Origin: Methanobacteriota archaeon
Lineage (GTDB): Archaea > Thermoplasmatota > Thermoplasmata > RBG-16-68-12
Direction: 5' to 3'
Assembly: GCA_005879065.1 (NCBI GenBank)
Contig: VBLU01000004.1
Coordinates: 1 to 21,088, forward strand
DNA length: 21,088 nucleotides
Made by a program: the position numbers and the translations under genes. The notes beneath the pieces are model-generated. The model saw only the letters and a list, made by a program, of their open reading frames with translations. It searched no databases and was not told the origin of the DNA. Numbering within the stretch: position 1 is the stretch's first letter; each line of letters opens with the position of its first letter. This document shows, piece by piece, positions 14,346 through 21,088 of this stretch.

Positions 14346-15229
14346 TTCGCGAGGTCGCCTGGCGGCTCTTCGCCTCGGAGTACAACGACGCGAACTTGGA
14401 GGCGGAAGGCACCGGCGAGCGACCGCCCTCGTACATCGTCACGCCGCTCGGCGCGAAGGTGAACCGGGTCTTCGTCGTCGGCGTGATCACGGACGTGGAG
14501 AACGTGGGGACGGACGGGCAGCCGATGTGGCGGGCCCGGGTCTCGGATCCCACGGGCACCTTCCACGTGTATGCGGGCCAGTACCAGCCCGAAGCCGCCG
14601 CGACCCTGTCAAAGCTGAAGCCTCCCGTGTTCGGTGCGATTGTCGGGAAGAGCCGGATCTACTCGCCGCAGCCGGGGACGACGTACACGTCGATCCGGCC
14701 CGAGACGATCAAAGCCGTGGACGAGACCGTTCGGGACTTCTGGATCCTGGAGGCCTGCCGATCCCTTCGGAAACGGCTCGATGCAATGGGCGAGGCCCAG
14801 AAAATGGACCCCTTGACGAAAGAAGGCCTCGTGAAAATCGGTGTGAAGGAAGCGATTGCCGACGGAATCGTGCAGGCGATGAACCACTACGGGAGGGTGG
14901 ACCTGTCCCGGTACACCGCGATGCTCGCGGAGGGCCTGCGGTACCTGCTCCCGGAATACCGCGAGCCGATCGCTCCCGGCGAACCGGTCGTGGAGGCCGC
15001 AGCACCGGCGAAGGAGGAGCCTCCCCGGGAACCCGATGAGTCCGAAGCCAAGGTCCTCGAGATCATCGCGTCCCTCGACAAGGACGGCAAGGGCGCGCCA
15101 TGGGAAGGGATCCTGGAGAACGCGACGTCGAAAGGCGTGTCCAAGGACTCGCTGGAGGAGTCGATCAACACCCTCCTCGACAAGGGCCTGATCTACGAGC
15201 CGATCCTGGGTCGCATGAAGAAGATCTGA
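14342..15229 (+). CDS. RPA-associated protein (COG3390 type)
   Basis: A 295-residue protein, partner of the upstream RPA. It begins REVAWRLFASEYN and has an OB fold at about 30-125 (VNRVFVVGVITDVENV, RARVSDPTGTFHVYAGQYQ). A helical middle follows, then an acidic linker (about 225-245) and a C-terminal winged-helix-like segment (about 245-295, ending LIYEPILGRMKKI). Fusion to the RPA stop (GTGA) and the fixed gene order match the euryarchaeal rpa/rpap operon. The two proteins are known to associate in other euryarchaea; a complex here is inferred. Confidence 0.92.
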   Translation: MIREVAWRLFASEYNDANLEAEGTGERPPSYIVTPLGAKVNRVFVVGVITDVENVGTDGQPMWRARVSDPTGTFHVYAGQYQPEAAATLSKLKPPVFGAIVGKSRIYSPQPGTTYTSIRPETIKAVDETVRDFWILEACRSLRKRLDAMGEAQKMDPLTKEGLVKIGVKEAIADGIVQAMNHYGRVDLSRYTAMLAEGLRYLLPEYREPIAPGEPVVEAAAPAKEEPPREPDESEAKVLEIIASLDKDGKGAPWEGILENATSKGVSKDSLEESINTLLDKGLIYEPILGRMKKI

Positions 15230-15235
15230 ATCGGA

Positions 15236-15715
15236 TCATCCGGTGGGCGGCAGGTAGGCCCGGCAGGACCAGCACTTGCGGGCCGCGATGCCAACCTTCG
15301 CGCCGCACCGCAAGCACCGGCGCATCTTCACCCCATGGTCCGCCATCCGGTCGATCCGTCGTAGCCCGATTCTCCCCATGACGAGGCCACCGGCCCCGCA
15401 GACCGCGCCGAAGGCGAAGTCCAAGAGGATCGCCAATCCGGCGGGCCAGATGGGCCATCCCTGGGGGACGAACAACGTCTGGAATACGTAGATGCCGACG
15501 AAGCCTCCGAGGGTTCCACCGACGAACCCCAGCGTGCCGAGGAACCCGCTCCGACCCGACAGCATGCCCACGCCGAACAGGGCGAAAGGCAGGTAGAAGT
15601 AGACCAGCTCGGCCTGGGGCAGGAAGAGGATCGGGATGCCCGCCAGGAAGGCCAGCGCGAGGGCTCCGAAGATCGTGATCGCGAAGCCCGCGAGGGGATT
15701 TCGAACGGTCGCCAT
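15236..15715 (-). CDS. Four-helix membrane protein with C-terminal zinc ribbon
   Basis: A 159-residue protein with about four membrane helices (8-30, 36-52, 57-80 and 91-115). The Gly-rich GTLGFVGGTLGGFVG segment lies in helix 3. A cytoplasmic basic linker and a zinc ribbon (Cys134, Cys137, Cys148, Cys151; CLRCG...CWSCR) follow. The ribbon shares the CX2C-X10-CWSC layout of the membrane protein at 10904-11233, though the membrane parts differ. ATG 15715 has a GAGGGACCC stretch just upstream. Family not recognised. It is convergent with the RPA operon, seven bases from its stop. Confidence 0.78.
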   Translation of the reverse strand: MATVRNPLAGFAITIFGALALAFLAGIPILFLPQAELVYFYLPFALFGVGMLSGRSGFLGTLGFVGGTLGGFVGIYVFQTLFVPQGWPIWPAGLAILLDFAFGAVCGAGGLVMGRIGLRRIDRMADHGVKMRRCLRCGAKVGIAARKCWSCRAYLPPTG

Positions 15716-16025
15716 GGGTCCCTCGAGACAGGCATGCGAGCGCCAGTGCCTCACATCAACGTGCCGACGTGGCTATCCGGACGTGATAATCAGTGCGCAG
15801 ACGGCACCCACGATCGACCGTCCGTGGCCGGCCGGAACGGTCTGTCGAGCCCGCCATCGGCAGTTCCATCCTATCACTCCCGATAATTATCGTGCATGAC
15901 AAATGATAATCAGATTGAAAACCGGCGAAGAGCGTGCGGCCGTTCGACCATATCGAAGCGGCCCGAAACAGACCCTTTACAAAAGTGCTTTATGGGCACG
16001 AGCCGGATGCGCGGGTTCGATTGGG
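15716..16025. promoter_or_regulatory. 310-bp divergent intergenic region with repeated TGATAATCAG and a palindrome
   Basis: No convincing coding frame. TGATAATCAG occurs at 15784-15793 and again at 15904-15913, exactly 120 bp apart. A perfect 12-bp palindrome CGATAATTATCG lies at 15881-15892. A plus-strand TATA-like CTTTATG (15988-15994) would start transcription about 8 nt before ATG 16026. CCTTTACAAAAG (15974-15985) is a second AT island. The region probably controls the KaiC-like pair and possibly the divergent zinc-ribbon membrane gene. Confidence 0.5.
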
Positions 16026-16916
16026 ATGGCTCTAACCAGAGAGAGCGCCTTCCTCAGTGTGGACGCTCTGCCGGAACCGCTGGAAGCGACCCGCGTCCGG
16101 AAGGTGCCCACCGGCATCGCGGACCTGGACAGCATCGTCGACGGCGGATTGCCGAGCGGCTCGACGATCCTGCTGTGCGGCGACATCGGGGCGGGGATGC
16201 AGGAGTACGTCTACACGGCCGCATCGAAGACCGCCCTCGTCCACGAGCGCCCGGAGGCGCGTCATTACTACCTTGGCGATCGTTGCGATGACTCCGAGGT
16301 CCCGGACCGGGTCTGCTACGTGACGTTCTCGCGGTCGAAGGAGATCATTTTGCAGGAGCTCGCGACGTCCTTCAACGGAGACTACTATCGGGCCTTCCGC
16401 GACCACACGGTCTTCAAGGATTTCTCGAGCACGTATTTCCGGCACAGCGTCGTGCCCGCGTCGTGGACGGAACAGGCGGACGTATTCGACCTCCCGGCGA
16501 CGAACATCCTGGAAGAGCTCGTTACCTTCCTCGATGAGAACGCGCACGACTCGATGGTGGTCATTGATTCCCTCACCGACCTGGCGATCTCGGATCTCGT
16601 CGAGGTCAAGGACCTCGTGACGACGATCAAAGGGATGCAGCGCGCCGCGAAGCGTTGGAACGGACTCGTGTACCTCCTCCTCACGCGGGGAATCCTCGAG
16701 CGCCGCCAGGAACAGTTGCTCATGGACAGCACGGATGGGTGCCTCGTCTTCGAATGGCGGTCGTCCCCCCGGTCGAGCAACCGGCAGCGATACATGTACC
16801 TCGAGAAGTTCACCGGGGTCCTCCCGCATCTGCCGCGGGACAAGATCGCCCGGTTCCCGACGATGGTCTCCGCGAACAACGGCCTGGTGGTCGTCTACAT
16901 GGAGCGAATCTCGTGA
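16026..16916 (+). CDS. KaiC/RAD55-like protein with degenerate Walker A
   Basis: A 296-residue RecA-fold protein of the KaiC-like group. It opens with VPTGIADLDSIVDGGLPSGSTILLCG, the standard KaiC entry. The P-loop then reads GDIGAGMQ (52-59) instead of GxxGxGK[ST], so the lysine and hydroxyl residue needed for ATP are gone. A Walker B-like strand is kept (SMVVIDSLTDL, Asp181). The insertion around 75-95 (EARHYYLGDRCDDSEV) is unusual. ATG 16026 fits the TATA-like CTTTATG at 15988. It is followed after nine bases by an intact KaiC-like gene. It is likely a regulatory or structural partner rather than an ATPase. Confidence 0.85.
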   Translation: MALTRESAFLSVDALPEPLEATRVRKVPTGIADLDSIVDGGLPSGSTILLCGDIGAGMQEYVYTAASKTALVHERPEARHYYLGDRCDDSEVPDRVCYVTFSRSKEIILQELATSFNGDYYRAFRDHTVFKDFSSTYFRHSVVPASWTEQADVFDLPATNILEELVTFLDENAHDSMVVIDSLTDLAISDLVEVKDLVTTIKGMQRAAKRWNGLVYLLLTRGILERRQEQLLMDSTDGCLVFEWRSSPRSSNRQRYMYLEKFTGVLPHLPRDKIARFPTMVSANNGLVVVYMERIS

Positions 16917-16925
16917 GGGGATGAC

Positions 16926-17675
16926 ATGGCGGACACGGAAGCGGCCCTCAAGCCGACGGATGCAGCGGACGAAGGGATCCAGGAAGGGTTCGTCCTCACC
17001 GGGATCGATGGGCTCGACGAGATGCTCGGTCGAGGCGTGCCCGCGGGGCACATCATCACGGTCCTCGGTTCGTTCGGGACCGGCAAGACCACGTTCGCGC
17101 TGCAATTCCTGATGCAGGGCCTAATCAACGGAGAGAAAGCTGTTTACATCTCCCTCGAGGAAGACGTCGATTCCGTGGTCGCGAACGCCGCGTCGTTCGG
17201 GTGGGACCTGAAGCGATACCTGAAGGAGAAGAAACTCCACATCGTGAAGCTCGAGCCCGTCGATGCGAAGACGACCGTCACGCGAATCCGCTCCGAGCTC
17301 CCGGATTTCATCAAACGGAGCGGCGCCTCCCGCGTCGCGATCGACTCGATCAGCCTTCTGAACATGCTCTTCGCGAACGACACGGAACGGCGGGAGAAGC
17401 TCTTTGCCCTCTGCAAGCAGCTCAAGTCCACCGGGGCCACGTGCGTCTTCACAGCGGAGGTCAAGGACGAGAACCCGCGGTCCTCTCGAGACGGCCTCGT
17501 GGAATACGTCTCGGACGGAGTGATCGGATTGCGCTTCAACGAGCGGGAGAATGGCGAAGTCCAGCTCGTGATCCAGGTGATCAAGATGCGGCGGCTCAAG
17601 CACCCGCGATCTGTGAAGCCGTACAGCATCACGGAACAGGGACTCGAAGTCCACGGAGACATGGAAGTCTTCTGA
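16926..17675 (+). CDS. KaiC/RAD55-like ATPase, intact
   Basis: A 249-residue single KaiC domain. The start FVLTGIDGLDEMLGRGVPAGHIITVLG is typical. Walker A is GSFGTGKT (48-55), the acidic pair Glu78-Glu79 (ISLEED) may be catalytic, and Walker B ends in Asp140 (SRVAIDSIS). The end (VIKMRRLKHPRSVKPYSITEQGLEVH) matches archaeal KaiC-like signalling ATPases. Proteins of this type act in signalling, motility (ArlH) or DNA repair; nothing nearby decides which. The GAGGGGATGAC before ATG 16926 is a ribosome site, and the gene is co-transcribed with the inactive-looking partner upstream. Confidence 0.93.
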   Translation: MADTEAALKPTDAADEGIQEGFVLTGIDGLDEMLGRGVPAGHIITVLGSFGTGKTTFALQFLMQGLINGEKAVYISLEEDVDSVVANAASFGWDLKRYLKEKKLHIVKLEPVDAKTTVTRIRSELPDFIKRSGASRVAIDSISLLNMLFANDTERREKLFALCKQLKSTGATCVFTAEVKDENPRSSRDGLVEYVSDGVIGLRFNERENGEVQLVIQVIKMRRLKHPRSVKPYSITEQGLEVHGDMEVF

Positions 17676-17725
17676 AAGCTGGCCCTTGGGGCTCGCTCTG
17701 GTGTCGAATCGTCCGAGAGAGGCCT

Positions 17726-17732
17726 CATATAA
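17726..17732 (+). promoter_or_regulatory. TATA box CATATAA of the HAD gene
   Basis: Centred about 27 bp before a predicted transcript start near 17756. The leader is short, 9 nt to CTG 17765 or 18 nt to GTG 17774. Confidence 0.55.
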
Positions 17733-17773
17733 CCGCTGTTGTCTCCCGAGATAGGGAAATCTGACTGAAGCTC

Positions 17774-18421
17774 GTGGTTTTCGACCTAGAGAACACGCTG
17801 ATCTTCAACGAGTTCCTGCCCGAGTTGGCCGCCCTCATCGGAAAGGAGGCGGAAGTTGCCGCCATCACGCAGGCGGGGATCGACGGCCACATCGATTGGG
17901 AGGAGGGATTCCGGATGCGCGCCGAACGATTGCGGGGACTCACGCAGGCCCAAATCCTGCGGGCGGCGCGCGAACTCCGTCCAATGCCGGGCGCGAGGGA
18001 CTTTGTCTCTTGGTTGCAAGATGGCTCGAGCAAGGTCGTCCTCGTCACTGGCGGGCCGCGGGAGGTTGCGGAATCGGCCCTCGCCTTGTTCGATGCGGAC
18101 GCAGCATTCAGCAACGAATTCCACTACGAGGATGGCATCTTCACGGGCGCGGTGACGATCCATGTGAGCCCGCGGCGGAAAGGCGAGATCGTCCGGGAAC
18201 TCGCGGCAAAATGGGGAATCCGCAAGGACGAGATCCTCGCGGTCGGGGACGGCATGATGGACGTGCCGTTGCTCACGGAGGCGGGCACGCGCCTCGCGAT
18301 CAATTCCCACGGGAAGCTCAAGGAGCACGTCGACTTCGAGACGTCCGATTTCCACGAGGCGCGACGCTGGCTCGTTCGGCAGGGTGGTATCAGCCCGTTG
18401 GAATCAGGCGGGAACGATTAA
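17774..18421 (+). CDS. HAD-superfamily phosphatase (phosphoserine-phosphatase-like)
   Basis: A 215-residue haloacid dehalogenase-type phosphatase. Motif I is FDLENT (Asp4 nucleophile, Glu6 where most relatives have Asp). Motif II is VTGG (Thr92), motif III Lys136 (RRKGEIV), and motif IV GDGMMD (Asp159, Asp163). The helical cap lies about 10-70. This matches SerB-like HADs of archaea, but the substrate cannot be read. GTG 17774 is the first standard start and gives MVFDLENT. A CTG at 17765, seven bases after AGGGA, would give the more usual MKLVVFDLENT. It begins a likely cluster with the DJ-1, purC and ilvE genes. Confidence 0.88.
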   Translation: MVFDLENTLIFNEFLPELAALIGKEAEVAAITQAGIDGHIDWEEGFRMRAERLRGLTQAQILRAARELRPMPGARDFVSWLQDGSSKVVLVTGGPREVAESALALFDADAAFSNEFHYEDGIFTGAVTIHVSPRRKGEIVRELAAKWGIRKDEILAVGDGMMDVPLLTEAGTRLAINSHGKLKEHVDFETSDFHEARRWLVRQGGISPLESGGND

Positions 18422-18447
18422 GGCCGAGTAGGTTCACGGTGGTCCCC

Positions 18448-19014
18448 GTGCGGATCGGTATCTTCGTGTTCGACGGGGTCGAGGAGCTCGACGCGGTCGG
18501 TGTGTACGAGGTCCTGGCCAAGGCGAAGCAACTGCATCCGCCGCTCGACCTCACAGTCCGTTTCCGAGCCTTAAAGGAGCAGATCACGGGCGCCCTCGGC
18601 ATGAAGTTCCTTGCGCACGACGTCCGGCGGGACCTCTCGGATCTGGACTTGGTAATCGTGCCCGGGGGGCAGGGACGGGAAGAGGTCGTCAAGGACCCCA
18701 ATTGGTTGCAATCCCTTCTGGACTTCGGGACGGAGAAGCCCGTGGCTAGCGTCTGCACCGGCGCCCTGATCCTGATGGCCGCGGGTCTCCTCGCCGGACG
18801 CAAGGCGACGACGCATCGGAGCGCGATGGACGAACTGCGCGGGACCGCACAGGTCGTCGACCAACGGATTGTCGAGGACGGCCTGGTGACGACGGCCGGA
18901 GGCGTGACCGCCTCGATCGATCTGGGCCTCCACCTCCTGCTGAAACATTTCGGACCGGAGCTCGCCGACGAGGTCGCGGAGCACCTCGAATACAAGGGAA
19001 ACCAAAACCCCTAA
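18448..19014 (+). CDS. DJ-1/PfpI family protein (isonitrile-hydratase-like)
   Basis: A 188-residue class-I glutamine-amidotransferase-like fold. It begins RIGIFVFDGVEELDAVGVYEVL, with Glu12/Glu13 in the acid position. The nucleophile elbow is ASVCTGALIL (Cys103), followed by AAGLLAGRKATTHRSAMDEL. This pattern is shared by isonitrile hydratases and the sensor domain of GATase1-type AraC regulators; no DNA-binding domain follows. GTG 18448 was preferred over GTG 18439 because GGTGG then has a six-base spacer. It starts 26 bp after the HAD gene and ends inside the open frame of purC. The reaction is not determined. Confidence 0.88.
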   Translation: MRIGIFVFDGVEELDAVGVYEVLAKAKQLHPPLDLTVRFRALKEQITGALGMKFLAHDVRRDLSDLDLVIVPGGQGREEVVKDPNWLQSLLDFGTEKPVASVCTGALILMAAGLLAGRKATTHRSAMDELRGTAQVVDQRIVEDGLVTTAGGVTASIDLGLHLLLKHFGPELADEVAEHLEYKGNQNP

Positions 19015-19073
19015 GAAGAGGGTTCATCTTCCGCTGCCGGGGCGGGACGGTTCGATTCCTTCGGAAGGGCAAG

Positions 19074-19955
19074 GTGAAGGAGGTCTACGAGGTCTCGCCC
19101 AGAGAACTCGAGTTCTTCTTCACAGACCAGATCAGCGTCTTCGACAAGGTCATCCCCACGCAGGTCCCACACAAGGGAGAGACGCTCTGCCGCACCTCCG
19201 CCCATTGGTTCCAGGTCGTCGAGGACTTGGGGATCCGGACCCATTTCCTCCGACTCGAAGGCGGGGACCGCATGCGGGTGCGGCGCGTCGAGGTGATCCC
19301 GGACTACGACAAGATAATGCCGTCCACGAAGAACTTCCTCATTCCTCTCGAGGTGATCGCGCGGTATTACGTGGCCGGATCGTTCCACGACCGGATCAAA
19401 GGGGGGCGGATCCAGCCCGAGGATGCCGGATTTCCGGCGGGCCACGTGCCCGCCTACGGCGAGCCTTTGCCGGAGCCGTTCGTCGAAGTGACGACGAAGC
19501 TCGAGAAGGTAGATCGCGAACTTACGCGGGACGAGGCCCTCGCCATTTCGAAGCTCAGCCGGGCCGAGTACAATGACCTCGTCGACGCCGTCCTCAAGAT
19601 CGATGCGCGGCTCAACGAGGACGTCGAGCGGAGGGGGCTCATCCACGTCGACGGCAAGAAGGAGTTCGCGATGGACGGCGAGCGGCGGCTCATGCTCGTC
19701 GACACGTTCGGCACCGCGGACGAGGATCGGTTTTGGGATGTCCAAGAATACGAGAGGGGGAAGCAAGTGGAACTCAGCAAGGAATTCGTCCGGCAATACT
19801 ATCGCAAGATCGGGTATCACCAAGCCCTTATGGACGCGCGGGCCGCGGGGAAACCGGAGCCGGACATCCCGCCTCTTCCCGATGACGTGACGAAGCAGGT
19901 GAGCGACCTCTACGTGAGTTTGTTCGAACGACTCACGGGAGAAAAGTTCCGTTGA
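19074..19955 (+). CDS. purC: Phosphoribosylaminoimidazole-succinocarboxamide synthase (start unresolved; true start probably upstream)
   Basis: SAICAR synthetase of purine synthesis, joining CAIR and aspartate with ATP. From GTG 19074 the product is 293 residues: VKEVYEVSPRELEFFFTD, FDKVIPTQVPHKGE, NFLIPLEVIARYYVAGSF, FVEVTTKLEKVDRE, and ending KPEPDIPPLPDDV...RLTGEKFR. The family's N-terminal ATP-binding segment, here FLRKGKVKEVYEV, begins before 19074: the frame reads TVRFLRKGK from 19047. No ATG, GTG or TTG lies in this frame back to at least 18900. The real start is thus probably near 19047 on a non-standard codon, or an ATG was lost by mutation or sequence error (ACG at 19047). Confidence 0.92.
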   Translation: MKEVYEVSPRELEFFFTDQISVFDKVIPTQVPHKGETLCRTSAHWFQVVEDLGIRTHFLRLEGGDRMRVRRVEVIPDYDKIMPSTKNFLIPLEVIARYYVAGSFHDRIKGGRIQPEDAGFPAGHVPAYGEPLPEPFVEVTTKLEKVDRELTRDEALAISKLSRAEYNDLVDAVLKIDARLNEDVERRGLIHVDGKKEFAMDGERRLMLVDTFGTADEDRFWDVQEYERGKQVELSKEFVRQYYRKIGYHQALMDARAAGKPEPDIPPLPDDVTKQVSDLYVSLFERLTGEKFR

Positions 19956-19985
19956 CCGCGATGCCCGAAGATTCAAGGCCAAAGT

Positions 19986-19993
19986 CTTTTAGT
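19986..19993 (+). promoter_or_regulatory. TATA-like CTTTTAGT at the ilvE start
   Basis: An AT-rich island in the 36-bp purC-ilvE gap. If it is a TATA box, transcription begins near 20017, so GTG 19992 cannot be used from this promoter and TTG 20037 becomes the start. Confidence 0.35.
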
Positions 19994-20903
19994 GAAGGCG
20001 ATTCATACACACGCAGTCGGGGGCCGCACGACGGATTTGAGTGTCTACGTTAACGGCAAATTCCTCCCGCAATCCGAGGCGAAGGTCAGCGTCTTCGACC
20101 ATGGCCTCCTATACGGAGACGGGGTCTTCGAAGGGATTCGGGCGTACAATGGCCGAGTGTTCAAGCTCGAGCGCCACATGGACCGGCTCTTCCACAGCGC
20201 GAAGGCGATCGACCTCAAGATCCCGCACACAAAGGGGGAGTTCGCGAACATCGTCCTCGAGACATGCCGGCACAACGACATCAAGGAAGGGTACATCCGC
20301 CCCATCATCACCCGCGGCCCTGGGGATCTCGGCCTGGACCCGAGGAAATGCAAGTCCGGTCCGAGCATCGTCGTCATCGCGCAGCCGAGCATCAATCTCC
20401 TCGGCAAGGTCTACGAGCGCGGCCTGAAGGTCGTGACGTCCTCGTATCGGCGTGTTCCACCTCAGAGCCTCAGCCCTTCCATCAAGTCCCTGAACTACCT
20501 GAACAACATCATGGCCAAGGTCGAGGCGAATCAGTACGGCGCCGATGAGGCCCTCATGCTCGACATCCACGGGTACGTGTCGGAGGCGAGCGCGGAGAAC
20601 GTCTTCATCGTCCGCAACCATACGATTGTGACGCCGTTCACGTCGACGAACCTTCCGGGCGTGACGCGCGAGACCGTCCTCGAGCTCGCTCCGAGCCTCG
20701 GCCTGGAGGCGAAGGAACAATTCTTCACCCTCTACGATGTCTGGGCTTCGGACGAGGCCTTCATCACGGGTTCCGCGGCGGAAGTCGCGCCCGTCGTCGA
20801 AGTCGACGGCCGGACAATCGGCGATGGCAAGCCTGGGCCGACGACGAAGAAGATCATGAAAGCCTTCCGAGACCTCGTGATGTCGACGGGCACTCCGATC
20901 TGA
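19992..20903 (+). CDS. ilvE: Branched-chain amino acid aminotransferase
   Basis: A 303-residue fold-type IV PLP enzyme that transfers amino groups between glutamate and the keto acids of Leu, Ile and Val. Family blocks are clear: SVYVNGKFLPQSEAKVSVFDHG, LYGDGVFEGIRAYNGRVF, SYIRP-like GYIRPIITRG, the PLP lysine Lys165 in SIKSLNYLNN, and YVSEASAENVF with Glu198. GTG 19992 is the longest start; relatives usually begin at xVYVNGKF, which matches TTG 20037 (288 residues). The downstream start agrees with the TATA-like element at 19986. It follows purC by 36 bp. Confidence 0.94.
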   Translation: MKAIHTHAVGGRTTDLSVYVNGKFLPQSEAKVSVFDHGLLYGDGVFEGIRAYNGRVFKLERHMDRLFHSAKAIDLKIPHTKGEFANIVLETCRHNDIKEGYIRPIITRGPGDLGLDPRKCKSGPSIVVIAQPSINLLGKVYERGLKVVTSSYRRVPPQSLSPSIKSLNYLNNIMAKVEANQYGADEALMLDIHGYVSEASAENVFIVRNHTIVTPFTSTNLPGVTRETVLELAPSLGLEAKEQFFTLYDVWASDEAFITGSAAEVAPVVEVDGRTIGDGKPGPTTKKIMKAFRDLVMSTGTPI

Positions 20904-20924
20904 AGCACGCGGCGGCGAAGGCAA

Positions 20925-20931
20925 ATCTAAA
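20925..20931 (+). promoter_or_regulatory. sucC TATA-like element ATCTAAA
   Basis: Centred about 36 bp before ATG 20964, predicting a leader of roughly 9 nt. Confidence 0.4.
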
Positions 20932-20963
20932 GGAGACCGTCGTCATCGCCGGGACGGTCCCCG

Positions 20964-21088
20964 ATGAAGTTCCTTGAGCACAAGGCGAAGGAGATCTTCG
21001 CCCGCTACGAGATTCCAGTTCCTCGCGGCGTCCTCGCGTCGCGGCCGGAAGACATCGTGGATCCTCCGCTCCCCTGCATGGTGAAGGC
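20964..21088 (+). CDS. sucC: Succinyl-CoA synthetase beta subunit, N-terminal fragment (cut by window edge)
   Basis: The 41 complete codons begin MKFLEHKAKEIFARYEIPVPRG, the characteristic ATP-grasp N-terminus of succinyl-CoA ligase beta subunits, followed by ASRPEDI. The enzyme makes ATP or GTP from succinyl-CoA in the TCA cycle, with an alpha subunit expected just outside the window. A related ATP-grasp ligase (such as an ADP-forming acyl-CoA synthetase subunit or malate-CoA ligase beta) cannot be excluded from so short a piece. Confidence 0.82.
   Translation, partial: MKFLEHKAKEIFARYEIPVPRGVLASRPEDIVDPPLPCMVK

Noticed and set aside
16032..17105. 357-residue minus-strand open frame
   Set aside because: Antisense shadow of the KaiC-like pair.
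19011..19982. 323-residue minus-strand open frame
   Set aside because: Antisense shadow of purC, which has clear family motifs in the plus frame.

Overview
The window looks like a piece of a GC-rich archaeal chromosome, most likely from the Thermoplasmatota; this lineage call is an inference. Support comes from both subunits of the archaea-only Glu-tRNA(Gln) amidotransferase (gatD, gatE), a euryarchaeal RPA plus RPA-associated-protein operon, a UPF0248 protein, KaiC/RAD55-type ATPases, and promoters in which a TATA-like element sits about 27 bp before the start codon (leaderless or very short leaders). I saw no rRNA, CRISPR array or insertion sequence and recognised no tRNA.

Layout. 1-2624 (minus, cut by the left edge): a large secreted, membrane-anchored GH27 alpha-galactosidase-like enzyme with NPCBM and PKD-type domains. 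No six-frame open frame listing that requires a stop would show it, because its stop lies outside the window. 2730-4135: a small unknown minus-strand protein and two tandem paralogous four-helix membrane proteins of unknown function. 4132-9058: a UPF0248 protein, gatD, a PH/GRAM-like protein, a small membrane protein, a coiled-coil protein and gatE. 9059-9307: a possible 17-residue lysine-rich microprotein and a 30-bp interrupted palindrome. 9308-11233: D-aminopeptidase dppA, an unknown 205-residue protein and a membrane protein with two zinc ribbons. 11249-12931 (minus): a GNAT acetyltransferase followed by an atypical SDR. 13011-15229: RPA and its associated protein, translationally coupled. 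15236-15715 (minus): a second membrane protein with a zinc ribbon. 16026-17675: two KaiC-like proteins, the first with a destroyed Walker A motif, the second intact. 17774-20903: a HAD phosphatase, a DJ-1/PfpI protein, purC and a branched-chain aminotransferase (ilvE). 20964-end: the start of succinyl-CoA synthetase beta (sucC).

Functionally the window mixes core information processing (tRNA-Gln amidation, single-strand DNA binding) and central metabolism (purine, branched-chain amino acid, TCA cycle) with peptide and glycan scavenging (dppA, GH27). The most interesting unexplained items are the tandem membrane paralogues with a shared promoter motif, the active/inactive KaiC-like pair behind a motif-rich promoter, purC lacking any normal start codon before its conserved N-terminal motif, and the surface GH27 enzyme, which has an architecture I know mainly from bacteria.
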